A stretch of 64,000 nt of DNA. It comes from Vibrio tubiashii. Lineage in GTDB: Bacteria; Pseudomonadota; Gammaproteobacteria; Enterobacterales; Vibrionaceae. A program made the position numbers and the translations under genes. The notes beneath the pieces were generated by a model. It was given only the letters and a program-made list of their open reading frames with translations. It was not told the DNA's origin and ran no database searches. Below, piece by piece: positions 36,860 to 46,258 of this stretch; position 1 is the stretch's first letter; each line of letters opens with the position of its first letter. The stretch spans positions 62,001-126,000 of the forward strand of contig JRWQ01000001.1 in NCBI GenBank assembly GCA_000775715.1, in the 5' to 3' direction.

Positions 36860-38467
36860 ATGCCGATAATCAAGACAAAAATTCACAAAGATGCACCGCT
36901 CTATAAGGATAACTTCGCGGCGATGAGCTCCTTGGTTAAGCAGCTCAACCTGGACACTGATGTGATTAAACATGGTGGTGGAGAGAAGGCTCTGGAACAT
37001 CAACGTCTCAAAGGTAAGTTACCCGTGCGTGAACGTATTGATCTACTACTTGATGACCAAAGCCCTTTTCTGGAGATTGGCCAGTTCGCGGCGTGGCAGG
37101 TCTACGAAGAAAAAGTCCCCTGCGCCGGGGTAGTGGCGGGGATAGGAAAAATAAACGGCCAGAACTGTATGGTGATCGCTAACGATCCGTCGGTTAAAGG
37201 TGGGACTTACTACCCTCTTACAGTGAAAAAACACCTTCGAGCTCAAGAGATTGCTCAGCGTTGCAAATTACCCTGCGTTTACCTCGTCGATTCTGGCGGC
37301 GCGAACCTTCCTCATCAAGCTGATGTTTTTGCAGATAAAGAACACTTTGGTCGCATCTTCTTCAATCAAGCACGCATGTCTGGCGAAGGGATTGCGCAAA
37401 TTGCTGTCGTACTCGGCCTGTGCACCGCTGGGGGAGCCTATATTCCCGCAATGTCTGACGTTGCAATCATGGTGAAACAGCAAGGGACTATTTTCTTAGC
37501 TGGTCCTCCTTTGGTCAAAGCAGCCACAGGCGAGGTCGTTTCAGAAGAGGAGCTAGGAGGTGCCGATGTTCACTGCCGCAAATCTGGCGTCGCAGATTAC
37601 TACGCTAACGATGAGCACCACGCCATGTTGCTAGCAAGAGAAGCACTTTCAAACATAAACAATCCGATCCATGAGCCTAGTGCCGACACAGAGTTCGAGC
37701 CTCCCCTATACAATCCAGAAGAGATCTATGGGATTGTAAACGACAACTTGAGGCTCTCTTTTGACGTAAGAGAGATTATCGCGCGCCTTGTCGATGGCTC
37801 CTGCTTTGACGAGTTCAAAGCGCTATTTGGCACAACATTGGTGTGTGGGTTTGCACGTATTCACGGTCAAATGATCGGTATCATCGCCAACAATGGCATT
37901 CTATTTTCTGAGTCTGCGCAGAAAGGCGCTCACTTCATTCAGCTATGTTGCAAAAGAAGAATACCGTTGGTTTTTCTGCAAAACATCACCGGCTTTATGG
38001 TGGGTAAACGTGTTGAAGAGACGGGTATAGCCAAAAATGGTGCCAAACTGGTTATGGCCGTCGCCTGCGCTGCTGTCCCTAAATTGACTATAGTAATCGG
38101 TGGCTCCTACGGAGCGGGTAATTACGCCATGTGCGGCCGAGCCTACGATCCAACCATGATGTGGATGTGGCCCAATGCGCGCATTTCAGTCATGGGCGGA
38201 GAGCAAGCGGCCGCTGTTTTAACTCAGGTTAAACAGCAAGTGATGCAACGCCATGGAACAGAATGGACTGAAGATGATCAAGAGATTTTCCGCAAAGATA
38301 TCCTCGGCCTATACGAAACCCAAGGTCACCCATACTACGCCAGTGCAAGGCTTTGGGACGACGGTATTATCGACCCCAAAGAGACCCGTGAAGTGTTGGC
38401 ACATGCCCTTAGGATTTCCAGAAACTCGACCATAGACGACAGCCAGTTCGGCATTTTTAGGATGTAA
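36860..38467 (+). CDS. liuB: Methylcrotonyl-CoA carboxylase carboxyltransferase (beta) subunit LiuB
   Basis: A 535-residue carboxyltransferase with the crotonase-like repeats: [49 protein letters not shown] and [12 protein letters not shown]. It moves CO2 from biotin to 3-methylcrotonyl-CoA. The open frame continues to 36719, but that would overlap liuA by 128 bp. The ATG at 36860, with AAGG nine bases upstream, is right. Activity needs the biotinylated alpha subunit LiuD, which is not in this operon. Confidence 0.95.
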   Translation: MPIIKTKIHKDAPLYKDNFAAMSSLVKQLNLDTDVIKHGGGEKALEHQRLKGKLPVRERIDLLLDDQSPFLEIGQFAAWQVYEEKVPCAGVVAGIGKINGQNCMVIANDPSVKGGTYYPLTVKKHLRAQEIAQRCKLPCVYLVDSGGANLPHQADVFADKEHFGRIFFNQARMSGEGIAQIAVVLGLCTAGGAYIPAMSDVAIMVKQQGTIFLAGPPLVKAATGEVVSEEELGGADVHCRKSGVADYYANDEHHAMLLAREALSNINNPIHEPSADTEFEPPLYNPEEIYGIVNDNLRLSFDVREIIARLVDGSCFDEFKALFGTTLVCGFARIHGQMIGIIANNGILFSESAQKGAHFIQLCCKRRIPLVFLQNITGFMVGKRVEETGIAKNGAKLVMAVACAAVPKLTIVIGGSYGAGNYAMCGRAYDPTMMWMWPNARISVMGGEQAAAVLTQVKQQVMQRHGTEWTEDDQEIFRKDILGLYETQGHPYYASARLWDDGIIDPKETREVLAHALRISRNSTIDDSQFGIFRM

Positions 38468-38474
38468 GCAAACT

Positions 38475-39296
38475 ATGCCAACTAAGCAAAACGCCAAATC
38501 CGATAGCGTCGTGATGACATTAGATCACAACGGAGTAGCAAGCCTTTCGCTTAACCGCCCTCGCCAAGCGAATGCCTTCAACGCTGAAGTTATTTCTCAA
38601 CTAATTCACTATCTAGATTCCCTCTCAGCAAATCCGTGCGTGCGCGCACTCGTTATATCTGGCAACGGAAAACATTTTTCTGCCGGAGCCGACATAGAGT
38701 GGATGCGCTCTATGGTCGATAAAACTCAGCAACAAAACCAACTTGACGCCTTTCAGTTGGCAACGCTGTTGGAAAAACTTGACCGCTTCCCTCACCCAAC
38801 CATTGCCGTCACTCAGGGCTGTGCCTATGGGGGAGCGCTTGGACTCATTTGCTGCTGCGACATGGTGATCGCTCATCACAACTCAGAGTTTTGCTTAAGC
38901 GAAGTTAAGCTAGGTCTAATCCCAGCTACTATTGCCCCTTACGTGATCCGCGCGATGGGAGTTCAAAACGTGCGGCGCTACATGTTGTCGGCAGAGAAAA
39001 TTGACGCCGTTACCGCATGCTCACTAGGCCTGGTGCACAAGGTGACCGAAAACGACGATCTAAGGATCGAAGGGCTAGAATGGCTCACACCGATACTCAA
39101 CCATAGTCCCCAAGCTCTGATAGAAGCTAAAAAGCTTTGCCATCACTGCTATTCAGCCGATATTGATGATTCATTAAAGCACTTTACTAGCGAACTGATC
39201 GCCAAAATCCGAGTATCACCCCAAGGGCAAGAAGGCTTATCTGCGTTTCTCAACAAACGTTCTCCTAATTGGCCAACGGGTAACTCTAAGGAGTGA
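38475..39296 (+). CDS. liuC: Methylglutaconyl-CoA hydratase LiuC
   Basis: A 273-residue crotonase with SGNGKHFSAGADIEWMRSMV, CAYGGALGLICCCDMVIA and LSEVKLGLIPATIAPYVIRAMG. It adds water to 3-methylglutaconyl-CoA to give HMG-CoA. Its stop is six bases before the liuE ATG. In many relatives liuD stands exactly at this junction. Confidence 0.9.
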   Translation: MPTKQNAKSDSVVMTLDHNGVASLSLNRPRQANAFNAEVISQLIHYLDSLSANPCVRALVISGNGKHFSAGADIEWMRSMVDKTQQQNQLDAFQLATLLEKLDRFPHPTIAVTQGCAYGGALGLICCCDMVIAHHNSEFCLSEVKLGLIPATIAPYVIRAMGVQNVRRYMLSAEKIDAVTACSLGLVHKVTENDDLRIEGLEWLTPILNHSPQALIEAKKLCHHCYSADIDDSLKHFTSELIAKIRVSPQGQEGLSAFLNKRSPNWPTGNSKE

Positions 39297-39301
39297 CTGC
39301 A

Positions 39302-40213
39302 ATGCCTTCAATCGATTCACTCCCCAAATCAGTCAAAATTGTCGAAGTCGGTCCACGCGATGGACTGCAAAACGAGCCATCTATTTCTCTTGATGCAAAA
39401 ATAGAGCTTATCAACCGCCTGTCGGACTCTGGCCTTACTCATATTGAAGCCGGCGCCTTTGTCTCTGAAGCGAAAGTGCCACAAATGGCTAACTCGCGTG
39501 AAGTATTTAAGCAGATCGCTCGTCGAAAGCATGTTACCTACTCTGCACTAACTCCAAACGTTCAAGGTCTGGAGACGGCAATAGAGTGTGGCGTTGACCA
39601 GGTGGCCGTTTTTACTTCGGCGTCTGAAGGCTTTTGCCAACGCAATATTAATTGCTCTATTTCACAAAGCTTAGAACGATTTAGAGACGTCATAGAGTTG
39701 GCCATGCAGCATAACATTCCGGTTAGAGGATATCTTTCTTGTATTATTGATTGCCCTTACGATGGTACAACGCCACCCAAGCAGGTCAGTGATGTGGCTA
39801 AAACTATGCTGGACATGGGCTGCTATGAAATTTCACTTGGCGATACGGTAGGCACCGGCACACCGAATAAAATAGCTGATGTGCTCGATGCCGTACTTGC
39901 GAAATCCGATGTATCAAAACTTGCGGCCCATTTTCATGACACCTACGGTCAAGCCTTAGCAAACTTGTACCAAGCACTTCTTATGGGCGTGTCAACTATC
40001 GACTCAAGTGTCGCTGGTTTAGGTGGTTGCCCCTATGCCAAAGGTGCTGCCGGAAACGTAGCAACAGAGGATGTGCTCTACCTGTGTCATGGTATGGGAA
40101 TTAACACCGGCTTAGAGCTAAGCCATGTCGTAGATACCGCTTGGTTCATATGCCGTTTGCTCAATAAGTTACCGAGATCTAAAGTTGCTCTCACGATTCC
40201 TCCACAAACATGA
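39302..40213 (+). CDS. liuE: Hydroxymethylglutaryl-CoA lyase LiuE
   Basis: A 303-residue TIM-barrel lyase with EVGPRDGLQNE, HFHDTYGQALAN (metal-binding HxH) and the catalytic Cys in GLGGCPYAKGAAGNVATED. It splits HMG-CoA to acetoacetate and acetyl-CoA. The ATG at 39302 is preceded by AAGGAG at eight bases; a GTG at 39293 would overlap liuC. Last gene of the liu operon; no strong terminator was recognised after it. Confidence 0.95.
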   Translation: MPSIDSLPKSVKIVEVGPRDGLQNEPSISLDAKIELINRLSDSGLTHIEAGAFVSEAKVPQMANSREVFKQIARRKHVTYSALTPNVQGLETAIECGVDQVAVFTSASEGFCQRNINCSISQSLERFRDVIELAMQHNIPVRGYLSCIIDCPYDGTTPPKQVSDVAKTMLDMGCYEISLGDTVGTGTPNKIADVLDAVLAKSDVSKLAAHFHDTYGQALANLYQALLMGVSTIDSSVAGLGGCPYAKGAAGNVATEDVLYLCHGMGINTGLELSHVVDTAWFICRLLNKLPRSKVALTIPPQT

Positions 40214-40381
40214 TAATTATGTGTCGAGCTTCCAAGTTTTCTAATTGCTTTATAAAAAGCTCGTGAATTCATAACGATAAATATGTTAATTATTAATATC
40301 TGAACCAAGGTCACGATATTTTTCTCGATTCATTTACGCAATTTACGTGGCAGTCCCTAACTGGCTAAAGAATGACATTAA

Positions 40382-41365
40382 ATGAACATCTTAGTGTGTG
40401 ATGACTCGAAAATTGCCCGAAAATCGATCATAAGCAGAATAGACTCATCAAAGGGCCTGACCATTTACCAAGCCGAACACGGCAGAGCCGCGTTAGATAT
40501 TATGCTTGAGCACAATATCGATCTTCTGTTCTTAGATCTCACCATGCCGGTGATGGATGGCTTTGAAGTTCTAGCGTCAATGCCAGTGAAAGACTATTTC
40601 ACCCATACAGTGGTGGTTTCAGGTGATATACAGCCAGAGGCAAAATCGCGCTGTGCAGATCTTGGGGCGCGAGACTTTATTGAGAAACCTTTTGTTACTT
40701 CAGACTTAGCGACCTTATTCAACAAAGTTAACTTACCACTGAACAATATTGACGTTAAGTCAACCGCCGCTGAACGAAAGCCGATAGACCTATTTGCTGC
40801 TATTAAAGAGATGAGTAATGTCGCATTAGGTTCAAGCGCGTCTGTCATCGCTCAACAGATGGGCCGTTTCATTGAAATGCCTTTACCTAATGTTGCGACG
40901 CTGCATCAGTCAGAGCTCACCATGACGGTTCAAGATATCGTCAACAACGCCGATTCACGCGCAGTGTCGCAGCGTTTTGTTGGCAATGGCATCAACGGTG
41001 AAGCCCTAGTCTGCCTACACGGCTCTGGCTTTGAAACGATTACCAACTCGGAAAAGAATAAGTTTTGCAGCTCGATTAACGAAACCGTTCTAGATATTTC
41101 CAACATTCTAGTTTCGTCGTTCCTTAACTCTTTCAGTAAACAGCTCGATATTTCAATTTCTCTAAGACAACCGATAGTGTTGGAAAAAGAGTTGCTGCAA
41201 GTATCTTTGGGCTGCGAACAGTTTCTTAAAGGTTACGAGCAAGAGATCTTTACCATTGAATTTGTCTACAAGGCGGAAAACCTTGATATTGCCTGTGACA
41301 TTATCTTTTTAATGGATTTTGAGTCTTTGAGCGCGATCGAAGACATTTTGGAGAGCATGTTATGA
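40382..41365 (+). CDS. Response regulator with CheC-like phosphatase domain
   Basis: A 327-residue protein. A receiver (1-120) has the acidic pair D7/D8, phospho-acceptor D52 (FLDLTMPVMDG), VVVSGD and the conserved Lys in FIEKPF. A C-terminal CheC/CheX-like domain (~130-325) has two motif-like helices (AIKEMSNVALGSSASVIAQQ and NETVLDISNILVSSFL). CheC-family domains dephosphorylate receivers, so it may reset itself or a partner. It overlaps the next gene by 4 bp. No cognate kinase gene is adjacent. Confidence 0.85.
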   Translation: MNILVCDDSKIARKSIISRIDSSKGLTIYQAEHGRAALDIMLEHNIDLLFLDLTMPVMDGFEVLASMPVKDYFTHTVVVSGDIQPEAKSRCADLGARDFIEKPFVTSDLATLFNKVNLPLNNIDVKSTAAERKPIDLFAAIKEMSNVALGSSASVIAQQMGRFIEMPLPNVATLHQSELTMTVQDIVNNADSRAVSQRFVGNGINGEALVCLHGSGFETITNSEKNKFCSSINETVLDISNILVSSFLNSFSKQLDISISLRQPIVLEKELLQVSLGCEQFLKGYEQEIFTIEFVYKAENLDIACDIIFLMDFESLSAIEDILESML

Positions 41366-42327
41366 CGTCAACTGATATAGGCGATTTGCATTGGGTAATG
41401 CAAATCCTTGGCGACTTAGATGCAGGCTTAATCGTCGTTGATAAAGATTATCAAGTGTGTGTTTGGAATACCTTTATGCAATCGTACAGCGGTATAGGTG
41501 CTGAGCACGTCGTAGGCCGCAAGTTGTTTGATGTTATACATGATCTACCCGAACAGTGGCTGCGCAGTAAAGTTGATACAGCTTTCTCGTTAAACAGTCG
41601 CGGCTTTTCTTGCTGGGAAGACCGCCCTTACCTATTCAACTTCAAGAATTTCAGCCCGATTTCGAATGGGCTTAGAGAGATGCGCCAGAACATCACTTTT
41701 TCACCGTTAACGTCTGTCAACGGTGAGACCTCTCACGTAAGCATCATCATTAATGACGTCACTGACATTGCTAAAAATAAGATTCACCTTACTGATTCTA
41801 ACCAGAAGCTGTCTGATCTGAGTAGAACTGATGGCCTCACCAAGCTATTTAATCGCGCTCATTGGGAAAGTTGCTTGCTGCGTGAGTTTGAACAGTGCCA
41901 GATTACAGGGGCAACTTCTTCATTGGTTATCTTCGATATTGATCATTTCAAACGCGTCAATGACACCTATGGTCATACCATAGGTGACGAGGTGATCCGA
42001 CACACAGCGAATGAGTTAAGAAAAGCATCACGCGGTACAGATATCTGTGGACGCTATGGCGGAGAAGAGTTTACCGTTTTGCTACCCGGAACCTGCTCAG
42101 ACCAAGCGCTGTACTTCACAGAGCGGCTACGTAAAAAAATCGACCAAGCTCGCGTCGACTGTGAGCAAGTATCCGTTAAATACACCATCAGCCTTGGGGT
42201 ATGCGAACTGTCCACCATCCAAACTAACCACTTAATGTGGCTAGAACATGCCGACAAGGCGCTCTACTTTTCAAAGAAAAATGGACGTAACCGTACGACG
42301 GTGTTTGAACCTGCGTTGGTTGAGTAA
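41362..42327 (+). CDS. PAS-GGDEF diguanylate cyclase
   Basis: A 321-residue cytoplasmic protein. The PAS domain (~10-135) has DAGLIVVDKDYQVCVWNTFM, GRKLFDVI and a PAC-like SIIINDVTDIA. A linker helix leads to a GGDEF domain (~150-320) with active-site GGEEF and the I-site Arg-Gly-Thr-Asp five residues before it. It is therefore predicted active and inhibited by c-di-GMP. Translationally coupled to the REC-CheC gene, which probably controls it. Confidence 0.92.
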   Translation: MTSTDIGDLHWVMQILGDLDAGLIVVDKDYQVCVWNTFMQSYSGIGAEHVVGRKLFDVIHDLPEQWLRSKVDTAFSLNSRGFSCWEDRPYLFNFKNFSPISNGLREMRQNITFSPLTSVNGETSHVSIIINDVTDIAKNKIHLTDSNQKLSDLSRTDGLTKLFNRAHWESCLLREFEQCQITGATSSLVIFDIDHFKRVNDTYGHTIGDEVIRHTANELRKASRGTDICGRYGGEEFTVLLPGTCSDQALYFTERLRKKIDQARVDCEQVSVKYTISLGVCELSTIQTNHLMWLEHADKALYFSKKNGRNRTTVFEPALVE

Positions 42328-42611
42328 ATTGCATTTGTTTTGAGGATACTGGTGCTGAAATTCAATCGGCCAAGAACGCTCAAGCAACCGCCATTGCCGT
42401 ACTAAGCCAGGCTAGAAAAGAATAATTCCCTCAAGCCGATTACCATATAATGTCACCAGCAGATGACATTATATGTATCAGAAAGGGAGAGTTTAGTCTT
42501 GAACTTAACGGAATCGAAACAGAAGTCCCAGAAAAGTCATAAAAAGCTCTGACATAGCCCTAAATTTAAATGGGCATGAATCAACCGCCCTGACTAAACG
42601 ACACGTTTCGT
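42328..42611. other. Intergenic region with a 12-bp inverted repeat and a possible gene fragment
   Basis: No intact gene. CATATAATGTCA and TGACATTATATG form a perfect 12-bp inverted repeat with 8-nt loop (42444-42475); without a U-run it looks more like an operator than a terminator. At 42342-42425 a plus-strand frame ends in IAVLSQARKE, faintly resembling a flagellin C-terminus. A second imperfect inverted repeat (CTGACTAAACGA / TCGTTTAATCAG, 42590-42619) covers the stop of the next gene. Confidence 0.4.
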
Positions 42612-43133
42612 TTAATCAGTCACTAGCTCAATAGTCACGCTCATATCACCACCGGACGTAAAACGGGTGATATCGGTGGTTATTTCACCCAGCTTAATCA
42701 ACCCAGGTGAATAGCTGAAATCTTTGTAAAACACCACCAAATTTCCCCAAGGCGCGTAATAGGAAAGGTCCCCTGCTTTGGCGCTTGCGCCTTTAGGCGC
42801 CTCTTCAATAGTTAATTTTGATGGCAAATATGCAATCTTTTCGATATTGGCGTAGTCTTCCAAATCAAGGGGCAGTGGCAGTTGACGAGCAAAATCTTGC
42901 GCACTCGCGCTGTCGTTCAACGTTGCACTGACCGTTATATCCTTAAAAACAAATTGTATTTTCGTCATCTCTGCTCCTGCCTGCCTATCCTGCGCTAGGC
43001 TATACGTTGGAAGTACCAGGCCTATACCAACCGCCACTATCGGTACGACTGGCAGCCAACGTAAATTTTTTACCGCTCTAGCATTAAGGCAAGAGCGCGT
43101 AGTCTTCGTCTTTAACCGGGCCAACCCATTCAT
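42612..43133 (-). CDS. Exported cyclophilin-like fold protein
   Basis: A 173-residue protein with a long basic N-region and signal-type hydrophobic stretch (WLPVVPIVAVGIGLVLPTYS, likely cleavage near SLA-QD). A small beta-rich domain follows (KIQFVFKDITVSATLNDSASAQDFARQLP, YYAPWGNLVVFYKDFSYSPGLIKLG) that fits the cyclophilin-like-2 family often found beside cupins and aldo-keto reductases. Function unknown. The ATG at 43133 has GGAG six bases before it and lies inside the cupin's last codons (50-bp overlap), so the two are coupled. Confidence 0.72.
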   Translation of the reverse strand: MNGLARLKTKTTRSCLNARAVKNLRWLPVVPIVAVGIGLVLPTYSLAQDRQAGAEMTKIQFVFKDITVSATLNDSASAQDFARQLPLPLDLEDYANIEKIAYLPSKLTIEEAPKGASAKAGDLSYYAPWGNLVVFYKDFSYSPGLIKLGEITTDITRFTSGGDMSVTIELVTD

Positions 43134-43530
43134 TGCTTGCTCCTTCTGCGGGTATTTCAATGGCAACATGCGAGAACCAACTGTCTCTTGCTGCGCCATG
43201 CCAGTGCTGAGTCTCAGGAGCAATATGTACAACATCTCCCACATTTAGCGCTTGAGCCTCTTTTCCAGCCTCTTGATACCAACCTCGCCCGCCGGTCACT
43301 AACAAAATCTGACCGCTGTTGTGGTGAATATGCCAAAAATTGCGGCACCCTGGCTCGAAAGTCACATTCGCGACGATGACTCCCGGAATATTAAGCAATG
43401 CTAAGTAACTAGTTCCAGAAAAATAGTCGGCGTAGGCTGTATTCTCTTCACCACGCGAAAATAGGCCGGTGCCATTAAACAAGTTTTCACTTAGCTCATT
43501 TGGGATTATCTTATCTTGTTGCTCTTTCAT
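43084..43530 (-). CDS. Cupin-domain protein
   Basis: A 148-residue single-domain cupin with metal ligands in FWHIHHNSGQILLV (H-x-H, Gln/Glu position) and ETQHWHGA. It belongs to the cupins found with carboxymuconolactone decarboxylase-like genes; some act as mandelonitrile lyases, but activity cannot be assigned. No signal peptide. GGAGAGAGG directly precedes the ATG at 43530. Two copies of the AGGCAA motif 21 bp apart lie 100-134 bp upstream. Confidence 0.82.
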   Translation of the reverse strand: MKEQQDKIIPNELSENLFNGTGLFSRGEENTAYADYFSGTSYLALLNIPGVIVANVTFEPGCRNFWHIHHNSGQILLVTGGRGWYQEAGKEAQALNVGDVVHIAPETQHWHGAARDSWFSHVAIEIPAEGASNEWVGPVKDEDYALLP

Positions 43531-43629
43531 GCCTCTCTCCAAAACTACTAGCAGATATCACACAATTTAATCGCCGCACAATCTACGACGGTGGTGTCCA
43601 CTAGATTACTCCACATCCACCACTATCGT

Positions 43630-43664
43630 TTGCCTATTAATTTTCATTTCTTGCCCAATCCTCC
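43630..43664 (-). promoter_or_regulatory. Paired AGGCAA-motif sites upstream of the cupin operon
   Basis: On the minus strand GGAGGATTGGGCAA is followed exactly 21 bp later by AAATTAATAGGCAA. A further single copy (GTATTAGGCAA) lies at about 43794-43804, 77 bp before the AraC-type regulator gene. The rest of the 350-bp gap 43531-43880 holds no gene that I can support. Confidence 0.65.
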
Positions 43665-43880
43665 ACAGCATCAAAGATGACGCCATCCGACAATATACAA
43701 AACAACGGCTATCACCCATCCAGGCGTGCCATGTATAAAGACAAAACCATCAGCATTAACACTCAGTCTTTTTGGATAACTGAGTTGTCTAACTTGCCTA
43801 ATACTCTTTACAGATCGAATATTACTGCTATACATTAGTAGATTAGATGTTAAATCGCTTCTTGTTATAGGCTAATCGTT

Positions 43881-44795
43881 ATGTCTGATTCACAACGAAA
43901 TAAATCCAACCGAGACAAGCTCGCAGAGCAAATTGCTAAATGGACGGGAGAGTCAAACTTTTTCGATTCTGACATCCCTGGTTTACGGCTAAGTCGATGG
44001 ACCATTCCAACCGAACCAACAAGCTACTCACACAACCCAAGCATCTGCCTCATCGCTAAAGGGAAGAAACGAGTTTTGCTTGGTGAAGACAGCTTCGTTT
44101 ACGATTCAAATCACTTCCTCATTTCATCAGTGGAATTGCCCATCACGGCCAATATTCTAACCGCGAGTGAAGCAGAGCCCTACCTTGGGGTTATCATGGA
44201 GTTAGATTTGCAAGAAATATCACAGCTTATTGTGGATAGTGAGTTTGCTAGTCAAAAAGGAAAAAAAGAAGCGCCCAAGGGTATCGCGGTCGGCGAACTG
44301 TCTGATGCATTGTTGGACGCTTTCGTAAGGTTACTTGCCTTGCAAGAGGAGCCTGAAAGCATCAAAATTCTTGCTCCCGCCGTCAAACGTGAAATCTTCT
44401 ATCGCCTACTCATGACTGAGCAAGGCGAACGATTACATCAAATTGTTACCGTCGGTAGTCATAGTCATCAAATCTCTAAAGCTATTGACTGGTTGAAAAA
44501 CAACTTCGTCAAACCTTTCAGTGTGGGTGAACTTGCTGATTACAGTGGTATGAGTAAGTCGTCGTTTTACACGCATTTCAAGGCTATGACTTCAATGACA
44601 CCTTTACAATTCCAAAAGAAACTCAGGCTGAGCGAAGCACGTCGATTAATGTTAACGGAAAATCTCGACGCGATGGCGACGACATTTAAAGTGGGCTATG
44701 AAAGTCCCTCTCAATTCAGTCGAGAATATAGTCGCTTGTTTGGCGCGCCCCCGTCTAAAGATATTAAAGCGCTAAGAGCGGCAAACGCGGCGTAG
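43881..44795 (+). CDS. AraC-family regulator, YqhC-like
   Basis: A 304-residue regulator. The N-terminal AraC_N-type domain (~25-180: FFDSDIPGLRLSRWTIPTEPTSY, NPSICLIAKGKKRVLLGEDSF) is followed by the twin-HTH domain (~205-300: AIDWLKNNFVKPFSVGELADYSGMSKSSFY, QFQKKLRLSEARRLML, VGYESPSQFSREYSRLFGAPP). E. coli YqhC has the same architecture and activates the aldehyde reductase yqhD next to it. Here a YqhD-like dehydrogenase is also next, which supports the analogy. Probable reader of the AGGCAA motif in this region. Confidence 0.88.
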   Translation: MSDSQRNKSNRDKLAEQIAKWTGESNFFDSDIPGLRLSRWTIPTEPTSYSHNPSICLIAKGKKRVLLGEDSFVYDSNHFLISSVELPITANILTASEAEPYLGVIMELDLQEISQLIVDSEFASQKGKKEAPKGIAVGELSDALLDAFVRLLALQEEPESIKILAPAVKREIFYRLLMTEQGERLHQIVTVGSHSHQISKAIDWLKNNFVKPFSVGELADYSGMSKSSFYTHFKAMTSMTPLQFQKKLRLSEARRLMLTENLDAMATTFKVGYESPSQFSREYSRLFGAPPSKDIKALRAANAA

Positions 44796-44826
44796 AGGCC
44801 CATTCATTCTCTCATGGCCTCTTTAA
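44794..44826 (+). terminator. Terminator of the AraC-family gene
   Basis: AGAGGCC and GGCCTCT form a 7-bp stem starting at the stop codon, followed by TTTAATT. The U-run is weak. Confidence 0.5.
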
Positions 44827-44832
44827 TTGGTT

Positions 44833-44889
44833 TTGGAAAAATAGGCAATACTAAAAGAAGAACCGACATTATCAGATGTCGGTTCTTCT
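44833..44889 (+). promoter_or_regulatory. AGGCAA-motif site and long perfect hairpin before the alcohol dehydrogenase
   Basis: TTGGAAAAATAGGCAA at 44833-44848 is the full motif. Eight bases later a perfect 14-bp inverted repeat begins (AGAAGAACCGACAT / ATGTCGGTTCTTCT, 44856-44889). The hairpin occupies the place where a second motif 21 bp on would be. It lacks a U-run. Confidence 0.65.
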
Positions 44890-45009
44890 ACTAGTATTAG
44901 TCTGTCCAACAAAGTCGTTGTTCTCCGCACTTCACCAGGTGGTGCCTAGAGTTTTGATTCTTAGCGAGCAACGTGATTTGTCCACTCACTGATACAAAAG
45001 GCTTAGGCA

Positions 45010-46179
45010 ATGGAAATAGATTTTAGTTACTACAACCCGACCACAATCCATTTTGGTAAAGAATCACTCAACAGGCTTGAAAGTGAATTATCTCACTATG
45101 GCGATACTGTGCTTTTGGTATACGGGCGCAATGCCATTAAGAGCAATGGGCTATACGATGAAGTCGTCGATATTATTCATGCAACAGGAAGAAGCGTTGT
45201 TGAACTATCAGGTGTGATGCCCAATCCAACTTATGACAAAATGATGGAAGGTGTCAAGCTCGTCCGCGATCATAACGTCAGCTTGATTTTGGCTGTAGGT
45301 GGAGGATCTGTTATCGACTGTGCGAAAGGCATTTCTGTCTCCGCGTATTGCGAGGACCAAGATCCGTTCCAAAAATACTGGCTGGAGTTTAAAGACCTCG
45401 ACAATGATGTAGTGCCTGTAGCTTCCATTTTAACCATGGTTGGGACCGGCTCAGAAATGAACGGAGGCTCTGTCATTACCCATGAAGGCATGAAAAACAA
45501 AGCGGGGCGTGTTTTTCCGCCTAACGTTTACCCCAAATTCTCGATCCTAAACCCAGAATACACCTATACCGTGTCTCAATATCAAATGGTCAGTGGGGTG
45601 TTCGACACCATGTCGCATCTGATGGAGCAGTACTTTTCTGACCAAGGCGCAAATACAACCGACTATGTCATTGAAAGTCTGTTGAAATCTTCGATTGATA
45701 ACGTGCGCGTGGCGATCACGGAGCCTACGAACTACGAAGCACGCAGCAATATCATGTGGAATGCGACCCTTGCCTTGAATACCATCACTGGCCTATCCAA
45801 GACCCAGGACTGGCAAGTTCACATGATTGAACACCAACTTGGCGCATACACAGACTGTGCGCACGGTATGGGGCTTGCTGCGATCTCTCTACCATACTAT
45901 CGCTTGATCTATTCATACGGATTGGACAAATTTGTTCGTTTTGCCACTCAGGTGTGGGGAATCAAACCACAAGACAAGAGCAAAGAAGAATTAGCGCTTG
46001 CAGGACTAGACGCGCTCGAAAGTTTTATGAACGAGTGTGGAATCGTTACCTCGATTCAAGAACTCGGGGCAACGCAAGACATGTTGCCGAAAATCGCGGA
46101 ATCCACGATTATTATCGGTAATGGTTACAAAAAACTAGAAACTGGCGAAGTGCTCGATATTCTTCAAGCTTGCTACTGA
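45010..46179 (+). CDS. Iron-containing alcohol dehydrogenase, YqhD/butanol-dehydrogenase type
   Basis: A 389-residue group III metal-dependent dehydrogenase: GGGSVIDCAKGI for the nucleotide, TMVGTGSEMNGGSVIT, and metal ligands in GVFDTMSHLMEQYF (Asp/His), the MIEHQLGAYTDC motif and HGMGLA. The branch (BDH/YqhD) is NAD(P)H-dependent and reduces aldehydes. Cytoplasmic. It is controlled most likely by the adjacent YqhC-like regulator through the site 160 bp upstream, and is followed by its own terminator. Confidence 0.92.
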   Translation: MEIDFSYYNPTTIHFGKESLNRLESELSHYGDTVLLVYGRNAIKSNGLYDEVVDIIHATGRSVVELSGVMPNPTYDKMMEGVKLVRDHNVSLILAVGGGSVIDCAKGISVSAYCEDQDPFQKYWLEFKDLDNDVVPVASILTMVGTGSEMNGGSVITHEGMKNKAGRVFPPNVYPKFSILNPEYTYTVSQYQMVSGVFDTMSHLMEQYFSDQGANTTDYVIESLLKSSIDNVRVAITEPTNYEARSNIMWNATLALNTITGLSKTQDWQVHMIEHQLGAYTDCAHGMGLAAISLPYYRLIYSYGLDKFVRFATQVWGIKPQDKSKEELALAGLDALESFMNECGIVTSIQELGATQDMLPKIAESTIIIGNGYKKLETGEVLDILQACY

Positions 46180-46210
46180 TTACTCGATAACCGCTATACC
46201 ATAAAGTAAT

Positions 46211-46235
46211 AAAGGAGCGACTTGCGCTCCTTTTT
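46211..46235. terminator. Terminator between the alcohol dehydrogenase and the SDR gene
   Basis: AAAGGAGCG-acttg-CGCTCCTTTTT, working for the rightward gene and, with an A-run on the left, possibly the leftward one. Confidence 0.85.
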
Positions 46236-46258
46236 GCTTCATCAGTTAGTTAGCAATT

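Noticed and set aside
42342..42425. Fragment resembling a flagellin C-terminus (ends IAVLSQARKE)
   Set aside because: Only about 20 residues with loose similarity and no upstream continuation; could be chance.
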